A DNA stretch of 64,000 nucleotides, from the NCBI GenBank assembly GCA_964017145.1, contig OZ024850.1, forward strand, positions 186,001 to 250,000, written 5' to 3'. The notes beneath the pieces were generated by a model, which did not search any database, was not told the DNA's origin, and was given only the letters and a program-made list of their open reading frames with translations. Shown here piece after piece: positions 30,337 through 40,978 of the stretch (the stretch's first letter is position 1; every line of letters begins with the position of its first letter). Origin of the DNA: Agrocybe praecox (Eukaryota; Basidiomycota; Agaricomycetes; Agaricales; Agrocybaceae). Both the position numbers and the translations under genes were made by a program.

Positions 30337-33300
30337 GATGTGATCGGATGGCTTTGACTTCGTAGTGTTCTTCTTTGTTGATCAATTCCGGGGGTGGTTC
30401 AGGGAAGTTTGGTCCGTAAGTGTCGTTTTCTGTAAAGAGCATGAGGAGAGATGCATGGAGTACGTCGTGTATTCTCCACGTTTTGAGGAGTTCCAGTTTG
30501 AACGATAAGGGTCCTTTGGTTTCGATGATTTTAAATGGTCCTTCTCTTCGTGGTGATAACTTCTTGTTGTTGTGAGTTTTCAGGTTCCTGGAATCGAGCC
30601 AGACTTTCTGTCCGATCTTGAATGTGATTGGTTTTCCTTTTCTTCTGGAGAGCATTCGGGCTCGAGCTAGTTCGCGAGCGGCGTTGGCTTCTTCTCGGTC
30701 TTTGACGAGGTTCTGGAGTCTTTCTTCGACAGATGGGAATTTTGTGTTTTTGAAAGTTGTCGGGATTGCTAGGGGTTCAATTCCTAGCATAAGGGTGAAG
30801 GGCGATTTTTGTCTGTCAGAATGTCTTCTGTCATTGTGTGTAAATTCCAAGGTTGGGATAGCGTCTTTCCAGGTTTCTGGGTTTGCTGAGCAGAATATGG
30901 CGATGTATGCTTCGATTTCTTGATTGAATCTTTTGGTGGTTCCATCCGCTTGAGGATGATAGGTGGTGGTTAATTTGGATTCGACTCCTAGTTGTTTCAG
31001 GAGTTCTCGAAACGCTTTAGCAGCGAACTGTGGTCCTCTGTCGGAGATGATACTGTCAGGAAGTCCGAATCGTTTGTAAAGGTTTTCTAGCAGGAGTTTC
31101 CCGGCTTGTTCTTTGGTAAGAGTTTTCGAGCAAGGGATGAAAATTGCCCCCTTAGTAAGTCCGTGGTCCACAACGGATAGAATGGAGTCGTATCCATCGA
31201 TTTCTGGTAAGTCGGTAATCATGTCCATAGAACAATTTGCGAATGGTCTGTTTGATTTTGCTCCTTCGATGGGTTGAAAGGCTGGTTTGGCAGGGTTTCT
31301 GTTGATTTTGAATTGTTGACAGAGTCCACATCCTTTTACGTAGTTCTTCACAAACATTTGTAGTCCTGGCCACCAGTAGTATTTTCGGATAGCATTGAAG
31401 GTTTCCAGTTCTCCTGGATGTCCGGCGGTGAGAGTGTCGTGATATTTCTTGACGATCGTTCTTCTAAGAGCTTGATCGTTCGGGACATAGTTTTTTCCTT
31501 GGTAGAATAGAATATTCTTTCCTTTGAACTCTTCGATAGTCCAGTCTTCGAGTTTGTTGTGTAGTTCTGTCAGTCCTTTTTCTAGTAGGAATTTGATCAC
31601 GTTGGCTGCGTCAATGTCAAGTTTATTGGAGTTCGCAATTCTGTTCTGTAGTTCGGTGTTGATCAAATTGACAAACAAGTTATCTGGCAATAAGGTTTTG
31701 TTTTCGTTGTCGTGGTCTTCTTCTGGACATAGGTCCGGTCTTCTGGATAAGGTGTCAGATTGAACCATTTTGGTTCCAAGGGTGTGTATCAGTTTGATGT
31801 TGAATTCGGAGAGGTATAGTGACCATCTGGCTTGTCTTCTGTTCAGTTTCTGGGCGTTTCTGAAGTAGGTTAGGTTCTTGTGATCTGAGAGAACGGTGGT
31901 TTCGAAGGCAGAGCCCTGGATGTAATGTCTCCATTCTTGTAGCGCTCGGATGATAGCGAGTAGTTCCCTGTCGTAAATTTCGTAGTTTCGTTCGGCTTCA
32001 TTGAAGGTTTTCGAAATGAATGTGCAAGGGTGTCTGCTTCCGTTGTTGTCAAGTTGAGTGAGAACGGCTCCTGACACGTATTTTGATGTGTCTGATTCAA
32101 TTTGGAATGACTTGGAGGTGTCAGGCATCATTAATACGGGTTCTTCGGTGAATTTCTGTTTCAGGGTTTCGAAGGCTTTCTGGGCTTCATCGTTCCAGAG
32201 GAATCCTTTGTTTTTTTGTAAAAGATTGTTCAGGGGTTTGGCAATATCTGAGTATTTTCGGATAAATCTCCAGTAGAAGTTTCCGAATCCTAAGAACGAT
32301 CTGACTTGTTTTACGGTTTTCGGGGTCGGCCAGTCCCGGATTCCCTTTAGTTTGGTTGGGTCCATGGATATTCTTCCTTCTTGGATGATCATTCCTAGAT
32401 AATCGATTTTCGTTCTTTCGAATGAGCATTTCTCGGGTTTCAAGTATAGGTCGTTTTCTTGGAGTCTTTGGAGGACTCTTCGGGTGGTTTCGTTTAGTTG
32501 TTTCTTGTCTTTGGTGAAGATAAGGATGTTGTCCATGTAGACAATGATCAATCCTTCGGAGATCATGTCTTTGAAAATGTGATCCATCATGGCTTGGAAC
32601 GTGGCAGGAGAGTTGCACATCCTGAAAAACATTACGGTTGGTTCGAAAAGCCCTCGGTTGGTTTTGAATGCGGCCTTCCATTTGTCTCCTTTTTTGATCC
32701 TGATGTTGTTGTAGCCCCATCGGACGTCAAACTTGGTAAACAGTCTGGCGCCTTTGAGTTTGTCTAGTAGTTCAGAGATCAAAGGGAGTGGGTAGGCATT
32801 TTTGACGGTCCATTCGTTCAGATACCTATAGTCTTGGCATGGTCTGAGTTTTCCATCCTTCTTTGACACAAAAAAGAATAGGGATGCCATCGGGGATTTC
32901 GACGGTCGAATGTATCCTTTGGAGAGCTGTTCTTCTAGAAAAACATCTAATTCTTCGGTTTCTCCTGTGGTGAGGTTATACGTTTTGAATGACTTTGGTT
33001 CAAATCCTTCCATCATTTCGATTTTGTGGTCCCAAGGTTTAGAGGCTGGGAATCGGTTGGACGCTTCTTTGTTGAAGACTTTGAGAAATTCGTGGAATTG
33101 TTTTGGAACGATTCCCTCTGTTGGTCTTTCCTTTTTTACTTCCTCATGCTTCTGGGCGAGAGTTTGAGACACAGTGGTTTTGACTCTAATCCATTCGGGC
33201 TCAGTTTCGTTTTCGTGTAGTGTTCTGTTGATGTACCGGAGTAGAAGATCGAGGTTGTTCATGTTCTTTTCTTCGGTTTTGGCCGTTCTGGGTTTCTTGA

Positions 33301-34000
33301 TTCTGGTGGTTCGGATTTCTTTGGGTTTGATTTTCCAGGAAACGTGTCCCGTTTGCCAGTCAATGTTTGGGTTGTTTTCTCGGAACCATGGTAGTCCCAA
33401 GATGATTTTCTGTCTTCCTAATCCAGTGCAATAGAAGGATTCCCATTTAGTCCTTCTGCCGACAGTTAATAGGATTTTGACGTAATGGGTGATGGTTCCT
33501 TTCTTGTTTAAGGTTCCATCCACATTGTATACATCAAGTGCTTCTTTCAGTGGTATTTTCAGGATTTTTAATTTCCGTCGGTATTCTTCGTCAATGAATT
33601 TGCTGGATGCTCTGGTATCTGCGAGTGCTTCTTCTTCGACGTTTTCTGATGTACTGGTTTTATTAAAAGAGACAGGAATATAAATAGATTTTTTGTCTAT
33701 TCGCGCAACCAGTACATGAGATATGGAAAATGAAGGGGTCACTGACGTCGAGGCAGCTTCCCTATTTAAAAACTTGGTTCCTCGTAAATTGGTCCTTCGT
33801 AAGTTGGTCCTTCTGTGGTTTGTTCCGCTTCTTCCGGTCCTCCGAAAGATGTGCAAAATACTTGTGCTCGTTCTTCGTGCGACATGTTCCGGATGAAGGA
33901 GTTTACTTCTTTGACAGAAGGTTTCTTGTTGGCAGGATTGTTGCCGCGATAGTTGGAGGTGCCTTGTCGATAGTTCGTGTTGTTGTTGTAAGAAGGACAA
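30337..34000 (-). pseudogene. Gypsy-2 pol: protease, RT, RNase H, integrase (inactive)
   Basis: About 1,220 open codons in the -1 frame relative to gag. The protease active site reads ADTRASS instead of the expected D-S/T-G-A. RT keeps LRPCQDYRYLNEW and the Trp of GDKWKAAF. However, the YMDD box is YMDN and MFFGL reads MFFRM. RNase H has SDTSKYVSGAVLTQ. The integrase has the HHCC finger (YHDTLTAGHPGE ... CGLCQ) and two core Asp residues (CSMDMITDLP, SDRGPQFA), but the catalytic Glu position (TTKRFNQE) is Lys. The chromodomain start (HYEVKAIRSHRK) is cut at 30,337 by element L. Length and domain order are normal for a chromovirus; the key residues are lost, mostly by G-to-A changes. Confidence 0.92.
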
Positions 34001-34220
34001 GAGGCTCGTGGTTTAGGGCAGTCTTGCGCAAGGTGTCTGATCCCCTTGCAGTTGAAACATGCGCCCTTCTTCATGAGGGCAGTGCGTTCGTTTGTGGAGA
34101 GGATGTCTACGTCCATGGCGTTGGGGTCCCTTTCGGGTTGTCGGCGAGTTTGGTTTTGGGAGAAGTAGTACGTTTTGCTTCTCGGGACATAGTTGTTGTA
34201 GTTGTTGGGGCCCTTTCGTC
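33766..34220 (-). pseudogene. gag: Gypsy-2 Gag, C-terminal part
   Basis: Reads GPNNYNNYVPRSKTYYFSQ, then DPNAMDVDIL and a zinc knuckle CFNCKGIRHLAQDC, ending AGT TTT TAA at 33766. Pol continues in the -1 frame. It is separated from the N-terminal part by element T2, whose removal restores NESLRKGPNNYNN in frame. Confidence 0.85.
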
Positions 34221-35129
34221 AGCCAGTGCAGCTATAATTCTATATCAAATGTAGGCAGTTTGCTAACCTACGTGATACATCCAGGTAGGCAATTTGCTAC
34301 CTGCCTTTTTTGGAAAGACCTTTGGCTGGGCAGGCCTATTGTGACTATTTGTGACTATAGTCATGTGTCTGATATTGATGGTATCAAAATCAATGCACAT
34401 GACTTTTTGCTTGCCTCTATTTACATGTTTAGGCTCCACTCATATGTTTATATGGCCTCAAATACAAACAAATAACAAATAATGATGTTAGCACGAAGGG
34501 GCAGGTCTAATACAAAACATACAAAGCTCTTGAGTGACATCACATCCAAACAACCCAATAAGGCAAGAGGACTTTGGACTTTGAGATTTTGTGATAAAGG
34601 CCTTTCATGCATGATAGATGGGACTAAGATATGACCAAATAAGATCAAATCTATTTTTTAGAAATTTTTTGTATTGAGTAGGTAATGCATGTATTTATAG
34701 CCCGAAGCTATTTTTAGAACACTTTGCCTAATTAGGTAGGTCAAGCCTAATATAATATAGTACACATTTTTTGATGATTTTAGGATTTTTTTTCAGCTCA
34801 CTATGAATATTTTAATCTTTTATTTTGATTTATACACAAGGTTCAAAAAGTATTTTGCGTTTTGCGACTGAACCGTTGATGCTTATGTAATAAAAAATAT
34901 TTAGCATGGTCCCTGAATTTTTCTCTATCCAACGATATAATTTTAGTTTTGGTGGCTGTGCACAAGTCACATGCCTTATATCACATGACTTCAGCCTACC
35001 GTCACCTATAGTCACTCTTATAGGTGTTAGAACATCCCAAAGTGGAAGGTAGCAAAGTGGCGCCCAGGATGTATCACTAGGTTTAGGCAGTTTGCTACAT
35101 TTGATATATAAAGGTAACTGCTACAGGTG
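34221..35129. mobile_element. Short TIR element T2 (909 bp) inside Gypsy-2 gag
   Basis: Left end AGCCAGTGCAGC, right end CTGCTACAGGTG. The 8-mers CTTTCGTC (34213-34220) and CTTTCGTA (35130-35137) match at seven of eight positions. Subterminal inverted blocks contain ATATCAAATGTAG and GATACATCC. The interior resembles T1 and T3 (GACTTTTTGCTTGCCTCTAT; TGGCCTCAAATACAAACAA). Non-coding. Confidence 0.82.
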
Positions 35130-35854
35130 CTTTCGTAGGCTTTCATTGATTTTCCCTTTGTTTCGGTTGACGGAAGAGCGGTTGAGGGAGGCTTTGAGTC
35201 GACGAAATTTATTGTCGGCTTCGACGGCGGCATCGTACCACTCGTCGATTCTGTTAGGGGTTTTTTGGAAGTCGATTCTTTCCTGAAGATGTTCTGGGAG
35301 AGTTTCTGGTGTAGGTCGTCGAAGACGGTGATTTCGGAGTCGACGACAAGGTTTTTGAATGTGGCTACATGTTCTTTGGCGGTGGTGTTCTCTTTCATTT
35401 TTAGGTGATTGAGTTGATACATGGCGTCGTTCTTTGTGTTAACGGAGAAGGCCTTTTTCAAGGCGGTATTGAAGTCCTTCCATGTTCCTAGATCGATGTC
35501 GGTCTTTCCAGCTTTTTGTGCAGCATTTTGTTTGGCTACCATGAAACTTCTTCCCCAGGTGTTGGCGTCTCCTTTTATGAGATAGGAGATGACGAAGAGA
35601 ATCTTTGAACTGTCAGTTTTGAAGGATTCTGGATTTCCTGCTATGTAGATTTGGACGACTTGCATGAAGTCGACGAAGGTTCTTTTGTCTCCGTTGTAGT
35701 CAAATGGCACTCTGAGCCGGTAATTTCTGTCAGCGCTTGGTGCTGCGAGGTTGTTTCCTAAATCGGGCATGATGGGGGTGATAGTGGTGGTAACTTCGAT
35801 GCCGATGGGTAGACCGGTAAAAGGGTCTATGTCGTTCGAGGACGGAATGTGCAT
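35130..35854 (-). pseudogene. gag: Gypsy-2 Gag, N-terminal part (frameshifted)
   Basis: Begins MHIPSSNDIDPFTGLPIG. The capsid region follows (LRVPFDYNGDKRTFVDFMQ; GDANTWGRSF; FNTALKKAFSVNTKNDAMYQL; HVATFKNLVV). A one-base frameshift near 35,310 moves the reading to ETLPEHLQERIDFQ and RIDEWYDAAVEADNKFRRL, which is the expected Gag continuation. The true start may lie upstream: the frame is open to about 35,990 and contains TESTP-like acidic sequence without an ATG. Confidence 0.82.
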
Positions 35855-36036
35855 GTAGCTATAGTCGTTGTCGTCAGATGGAGTTTCGAAGTTTCCTTCA
35901 GGGGTTTCTGTACTTTCCGGAGAGAAGTCTTCGGAGTTTTCACGCCAGAGGGGTTCTTCGTTGTTCGTGGAGGGAGTAATGGTGAAGGGTCTCTACGATC
36001 AAGTTTGGTAGAGGGATAAAAGGCATCTAGTTCTTT
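35855..36036 (-). other. Gypsy-2 5' leader
   Basis: Region between 5' LTR and the first Gag ATG. An in-frame acidic stretch without ATG precedes MHIPSS. The bases following the LTR read AAAAGAACTAGATGCC on the minus strand; a primer binding site was not identified. Confidence 0.5.
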
Positions 36037-36121
36037 TGTTACGACTAAGAACGTTTCATATGCATATTACTGTCAAAGTGATACGCTGAAGAAGTTCTGA
36101 AGTCGTAGGCTTTTGAGGCGT
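36037..36121 (-). repeat. 5' LTR of Gypsy-2, first piece
   Basis: Matches 23463-23547 up to GAGGCGT, where LTR-like copy 2 is inserted. The LTR continues at 37873. Confidence 0.92.
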
Positions 36122-37872
36122 TGATACGACTGGTGTTCGGCTGTGACTGAACTTTAACCAAGTATCTATCCTACTTAATTTTCGGCATAATAAACACGTT
36201 TATTATTAAGTCTACATAAGTACAGAGCGAGGATAGCTACATGTTTGGCTAGGGGAAACCATTCTACGAACCCTAGGACGAACCTTACGAATGCTAGAGT
36301 TAGTTATAGTAGTTCCTCGGAAATGCGTGGAACGCTTTAACAGCGATGCAGCAGGATCGAAGGCTCCTAGGATAATATTCAACCATCAGGAATGTAAGCT
36401 AGAGCCTGCTGATAATAAGCTTAAACGGCGCTATAGCCACTTATTATTACGCAGTGCGCGATGCGTCCACATCTACCTAATATGGAAACGGAAAGTTCCC
36501 ACCATATGAAAGTACATGTAAACTACTGCCAACGTTCCTAGGAACGCTAACTCAAGGCGGTAGGACTGATCCTAGCATTAACAAAGTACATTACTGGTCC
36601 CTAGGAACATAGTGGGCACTATGCAAACGACGAGACAAGCACTAGTAATGTCAATTAGGACTTGCCGACGTCTGCTCGAGTCAGATCGCTGATAAAACCT
36701 AAAAGGAGAAGTTCCTAGGAACGCTTACACATGGTCTTAAGACCCTCGGATATGCGCAGTTACCTTAAACGGCAGTTGTGGAGCCGAGGGTTATAGATCC
36801 ATACGATACCACGGTACTCCGATGCTTCGGACCCTACGACGTCGATCAATGATCGTCGGCTAATGCGAATAAGCGCCCTCGGAGCGTCATGCTCGAGTCA
36901 GCGACTTGCCCAACCATACGAACCCTTCCGAGGGTATACAAAAACACGCATGGTACCTACTGGTTGCTTATGCATCGAGTGGAGCTACCTAGCGTTAACC
37001 AATAATATTATTTCCTGTATTTTCCGAGCATTTCCGATCCGCTCCAAGTATTCCTGTATTTTCCGAAACCTAGCAGTATATAAGCAGCCTGTAAATTACC
37101 GTAGCACCCCAGATAAACTAGAACCCAGTTGTCCACATTCGAGGAACGCGCATTGAGTTGCAAACTCCTAGGATCGACCTTTGGTACCTAATAAATCTCC
37201 GCGAGAGTTGGTTTTATTGAACAGACTACCTACCGTGTCATTTGAGCATCTTGGCGTTAGTTGAGCTACTTGAGTTAACTTGTAGAGTTCTCGAGGAACC
37301 TAAATAAACGTATTGGGATAAAGTTTCCTCTGTCTTAAAGTGACATAAAGCTTAATACCCGCCTAAGTGGCAAGAATTGTCTAAGTGACGCCTAAGTGGC
37401 CCGTTCCTAGGGATAAGTTCCCTGCCTAAGTGGCAAATTGTCTAAGTGACGCCTAAGTGGCCCGTTCCAAGGGATAAGTTCCCTGCCTAAGTGGCAAATA
37501 GTCTAAGTGACGCCTAAGTGGCCCGTTTAGGATTGAGTCCCCTTTCTAAGTGATTAAAAGACTTTGGATTAAGTATCCAGCCTAAGTGGCGAACTACCTA
37601 CACACTACATCTTGTGGAAACACATTAAATCTACGTTTACACTTTCCGAGGAACTTCGCTTTGTGCGTAAGCTACTCAAACACTTGTGATCTTCGATCCT
37701 AGGAAACGTTCTGTTGCATTAGAGAGCGTATCTTTAGAGAGAAAACATAATCAACGACGCGTATCGCGTATCCCTCCCACGAAAGAACTAATCACATTGA
37801 TTGGGTTTTGTTTCGGAGTATATACAAAGTACAAATCGTACATACACACTCAACCCCGCAGCAAGCACCTTA
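36122..37872 (+). mobile_element. LTR-like 1.75-kb repeat, copy 2 (complete)
   Basis: Starts TGATACGACTGGTGTTCGG and ends CCGCAGCAAGCACCTTA. The 4-bp duplication is GCGT (36118-36121 and 37873-37876); the intact target is visible at 23,545. It has a TATATAA box at 37,077, the 61-bp CCTAAGTGGC array at 37,363-37,590, and several TTCCTAGGAA palindromes. Beginning with TG and carrying a TATA box fits a long solo LTR, though the end is TA rather than CA. Shared open frames have no known motif. Confidence 0.85.
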
Positions 37873-38121
37873 GCGTTCAATGTTTATAGGTATAAATGAA
37901 CTGTATTCTCAAGAACTAGATACAGAACAATAGAGTATTCGACGTGGTATTTATAGTGAAGTTCATATGGATGCAGCACCTTCTAGGCGTGATCGGCGAA
38001 TGGTAACAACGAGGCGATGAAACAATGTACAAGGACTGCGCACCATGTAGCAGTCCGCAGTAATGATGAAAAGTGTATCAAAAGTAAAGGGAAAAAGAGC
38101 CGGGCGTGCATGTTCGTAACA
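37873..38121 (-). repeat. 5' LTR of Gypsy-2, second piece
   Basis: Matches 23544-23792 with several substitutions, ending TTCGTAACA before the duplication CTCAG. Confidence 0.92.
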
Positions 38122-38392
38122 CTCAGCTTTCCACGGATATATTGCGTTTTGTGGCTGAACCATTGATGATTATGTAATAAAAAATATTTAGCATAACTTT
38201 TAAATTTTTCTCTACAACTTTGATTTTTGGTGGCTGTGCACTCAATCACATGACAATCACATGATAATAGACATCTACATGACGTTGGACTGGCAACTGC
38301 CAAGCCTGGCAAGTACCATTCTGGATACATGCTTATAGTTTGGCAGCCACCACATATGAAGACATCAACTGACTGCTACAGGTGGTGTATGC

Positions 38393-40937
38393 TTAGATAG
38401 GAATTCTGTAAATATGATAAAATAAAATAAAATATGTTTTTTTTAAAAAAAAACATTCTATATTGTGTGACGAATATCCAAAAATAGTAGTAATTGCCAA
38501 ATAGGGAACTGCCACTCAAAACAAAAGTAGACAGTTCACTTTTTTATTATTATCTAATCTAATATAACGCTAAAACACGTGATATTTAAAATATATATAG
38601 TGCAAATTGATGATATCATAAATAAAAATAGCACAACACCCAAAATGATCAAAGCATGCTAAAAATAACACATCATCTGGTTTTATGTTTTGCAATCCAT
38701 CCCCTCCCGCCCTCTTTTGATGGCGCAAAGGGTCCCAAAAAATCAAAACATATCCCTACATTATATTTGCGCTTTTTCTGCGCCCTAAACAATGCCCGAC
38801 GCAGTGCAGGAGCCTAATTACAGTGTCGGGCTCGTCGGGGACACTGTTTCCTGCGTGCACCTATAAATAACATGTCATCCAGTTGTATGTTTTCCAATCC
38901 ATCCCGTTGATACGACTGGTGTTCGGCTGTGACTGAACAGTAGCCCTAGTATCCATCCTACTTAATTTTCGGCATAATAAACATGTTTATTATTAAGTCT
39001 ACATAAGTACAAAGCGAGGATAGCTACATGTTTGGCTAGGGGAAACCATTCTACGAACCCTAGGACGAACCTTACGAATGCTAGAGTTAGTTATAGTAGT
39101 TCCTCGGAAATGCGTGGAACACCTTAACAGCGATGCAGCAGGATCGAAGGCTCCTAGGATAATATTCAGCCATCAGGAATGTAAGCTAGAGCCTGCTGAT
39201 AATAAGCTTAACGGCACTATAGCCACTTATTATTACACAGTGCGTGACGCGTCCACATCTACCTAATATGGAAACGGAAAGTTCCCACCATATGAAAGTA
39301 CATGTAAACTACTGCCAACGTTCCTAGGAACGCTAACTCAAGGCGGCAGGACTGATCCTAGCATTAACAAAGTACATTACTGGTCCCTAGGAACATAGTG
39401 GGCACTATGCAAATGACGAGACAAGCACTAGTAATGTCAATTAGGACTTGCCGACGTCTGCTCGAGTCAGATCGCTGATAAACCTAAAAGGAGAAGTTCC
39501 TAGGAACACTTACACATGGTCTTAAGACCCTCGGATATGCGCAGTTACCTTAAACGGCAGTTGTGGAGCCGAGGATTGTAGATCCATACGATACCACGGT
39601 ACTCCGATGCTTCGGACCCTACGACGTCGATCAATGATCGTCGGTTAATGCAAATAAGCGCCCTCGGAGCGTCATGCTCGAGTCAGCGACTTGCCCAACC
39701 ATACGAACCCTTCCGAGGGTATACAAAAATACGCATGGTACCTACTGGTTGCTTATGCATCGAGTGGAGCTACCTAGCGTTAACCAATAATATTATTTCC
39801 TGTATTTTCCGAGCATTTCCGATCTGTTCCAAGTATTCCTGTATTTTCCGAGATCTAGCACTATATAAACAGCCTGTAAATTACCGTAGCACCCTAGACA
39901 ACGTAGAGCCCAGTTCTTTATACTCCTAGGAGAAAGCCAAAGTGCCTATCCGACGATTATTGACTATTGGGAGCTAAAGCGTCTCCGCGGAAGTTGGCAT
40001 AATTAATACGATTCCATCTGAAGTGTTACTTGTTCAATTTGGCGTGATCTGATTGACTTGAGTTAACTTGTAGAGTTCTCGAGGAACGTTAGAAAACGTG
40101 TTGGGATAAAGTTTCCTCTGTCTTAAGTGACATAAAGCTTGATACCCGCCTAAGTGGCAAGAATTGTCTAAGTGACGCCTAAGTGGCCCGTTCCTAGGGA
40201 TAAGTTCCCTGCCTAAGTGGCAAATTGTCTAAGTGACGCCTAAGTGGCCCGTTTTAGGGATAAGTTCCCTGCCTAAGTGGCAAATTGTCTAAGTGACGCC
40301 TATGTGGCCCGTTTTGGATTGAGTCCCCATTCTAAGTGATTAAAAGACTTTGGATTGAGTGTCCAGCCTAAGTGGCGAACCAACTTATTTATACCTTTTG
40401 TGGAGACACATTAAATCAACCGTTTAACCCTCCGAGGAACAGTACTTGTGCTGTTTCTCACTCTCTGAGACTTCCTAGGAAGTATCTTGATCATCGAAAA
40501 CGTCCCTTCTGTGAAGATAAACGTAATCAACGACGCGTATCGCGTATCCCTCCCGAGAAGAACTAATCAAATTGATTGGGTTTTGTTACGGACTGTATAC
40601 AAAGTACAAAATCGTACAATACACACACAACCCCGCAGCAAGCACCTTACCGTCCCATCCCTTTTTAGGTGCGCAAAAGGCATCAAAAAAACATAAAATA
40701 TATATAGAACATATATCTGACATATCGCAACAAAAAACATAACCACTACACCTGCAGAGCCTAATTACTCTCTGAAAACATAAAAAACAGCAATGTTTAT
40801 TAATGTTTGGCAAGACCAACTGCTCTTCGCCTATGGCACACTTGATGCATATTGCCGGTGTGGGCAACTGCCCTGTATAATGTATCACCAAAAGGCCAAA
40901 TTGCCAGGATTGATACATGAATATACCAGACAAGGCT
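38393..40937. mobile_element. Right end of element L, copy 2
   Basis: 38,393-38,907 and 40,650-40,937 together match the right arm of L copy 1 (29.51-30.33 kb), including the GATGGCGCAAAGGG and TGCGCAAAAGG blocks and a terminus ...ACCAGACAAGGCT. LTR-like copy 3 is inserted between the two parts. The candidate flanking 8-mer is GCAGCAAC (40938-40945). A matching left duplication was not found, consistent with left truncation. Confidence 0.75.
38908..40649 (+). mobile_element. LTR-like 1.74-kb repeat, copy 3 (complete)
   Basis: Same ends as copy 2. The 4-bp duplication is CCGT (38904-38907 and 40650-40653); the empty site can be read in L copy 1 near 30,038. It contains the 61-bp array at 40,145-40,380 and a CTATATAAACAG box near 39,868. 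Confidence 0.87.
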
Positions 40938-40978
40938 GCAGCAACTTCATAGCACCGCACATATATTCAGAAAGGGCG

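Larger units (their letters stand above)
23463..38121 (-). mobile_element. Gypsy-2 (second chromovirus family), degenerate, about 7.5 kb without inserts
   Basis: LTRs at 23463-23792 and 36037-38121 (the latter interrupted). They start TGTTACGACTAAGAAC and end TTCGTAACA, with the 5-bp duplication CTCAG (23458-23462 and 38122-38126). Minus-strand order is gag, pol with chromodomain, then two extra open frames before the 3' LTR. Three later insertions sit inside it: L copy 1, T2 and LTR-like copy 2. By eye the LTRs differ at about nine positions in 330, so it is older than Gypsy-1. Confidence 0.93.
22461..38384. mobile_element. Short TIR element T1 (about 0.77 kb of its own sequence) carrying nested retrotransposons
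   Basis: Bounded by a perfect 8-bp target duplication GTGTATGC (22453-22460 and 38385-38392). The ends are AGCCATAG... on the left and ...CTGCTACAGGTG on the right. Subterminal inverted motifs (CCAAACTATA, GCATGTATCCAGAATGGTAC, GGCAGTTGCCAG) appear in inverted orientation at 38,295-38,345. Its own DNA is 22461-22544, 23041-23462 and 38127-38384; the rest is a solo LTR and Gypsy-2. It codes for nothing and must be mobilised in trans by a transposase making 8-bp duplications (hAT and Zisupton/KDZ do so). Confidence 0.8.

Noticed and set aside
22461..38384. The whole 22-38 kb region as one giant transposon
   Set aside because: Target duplications show it is a short TIR element with a solo LTR and Gypsy-2 nested inside.
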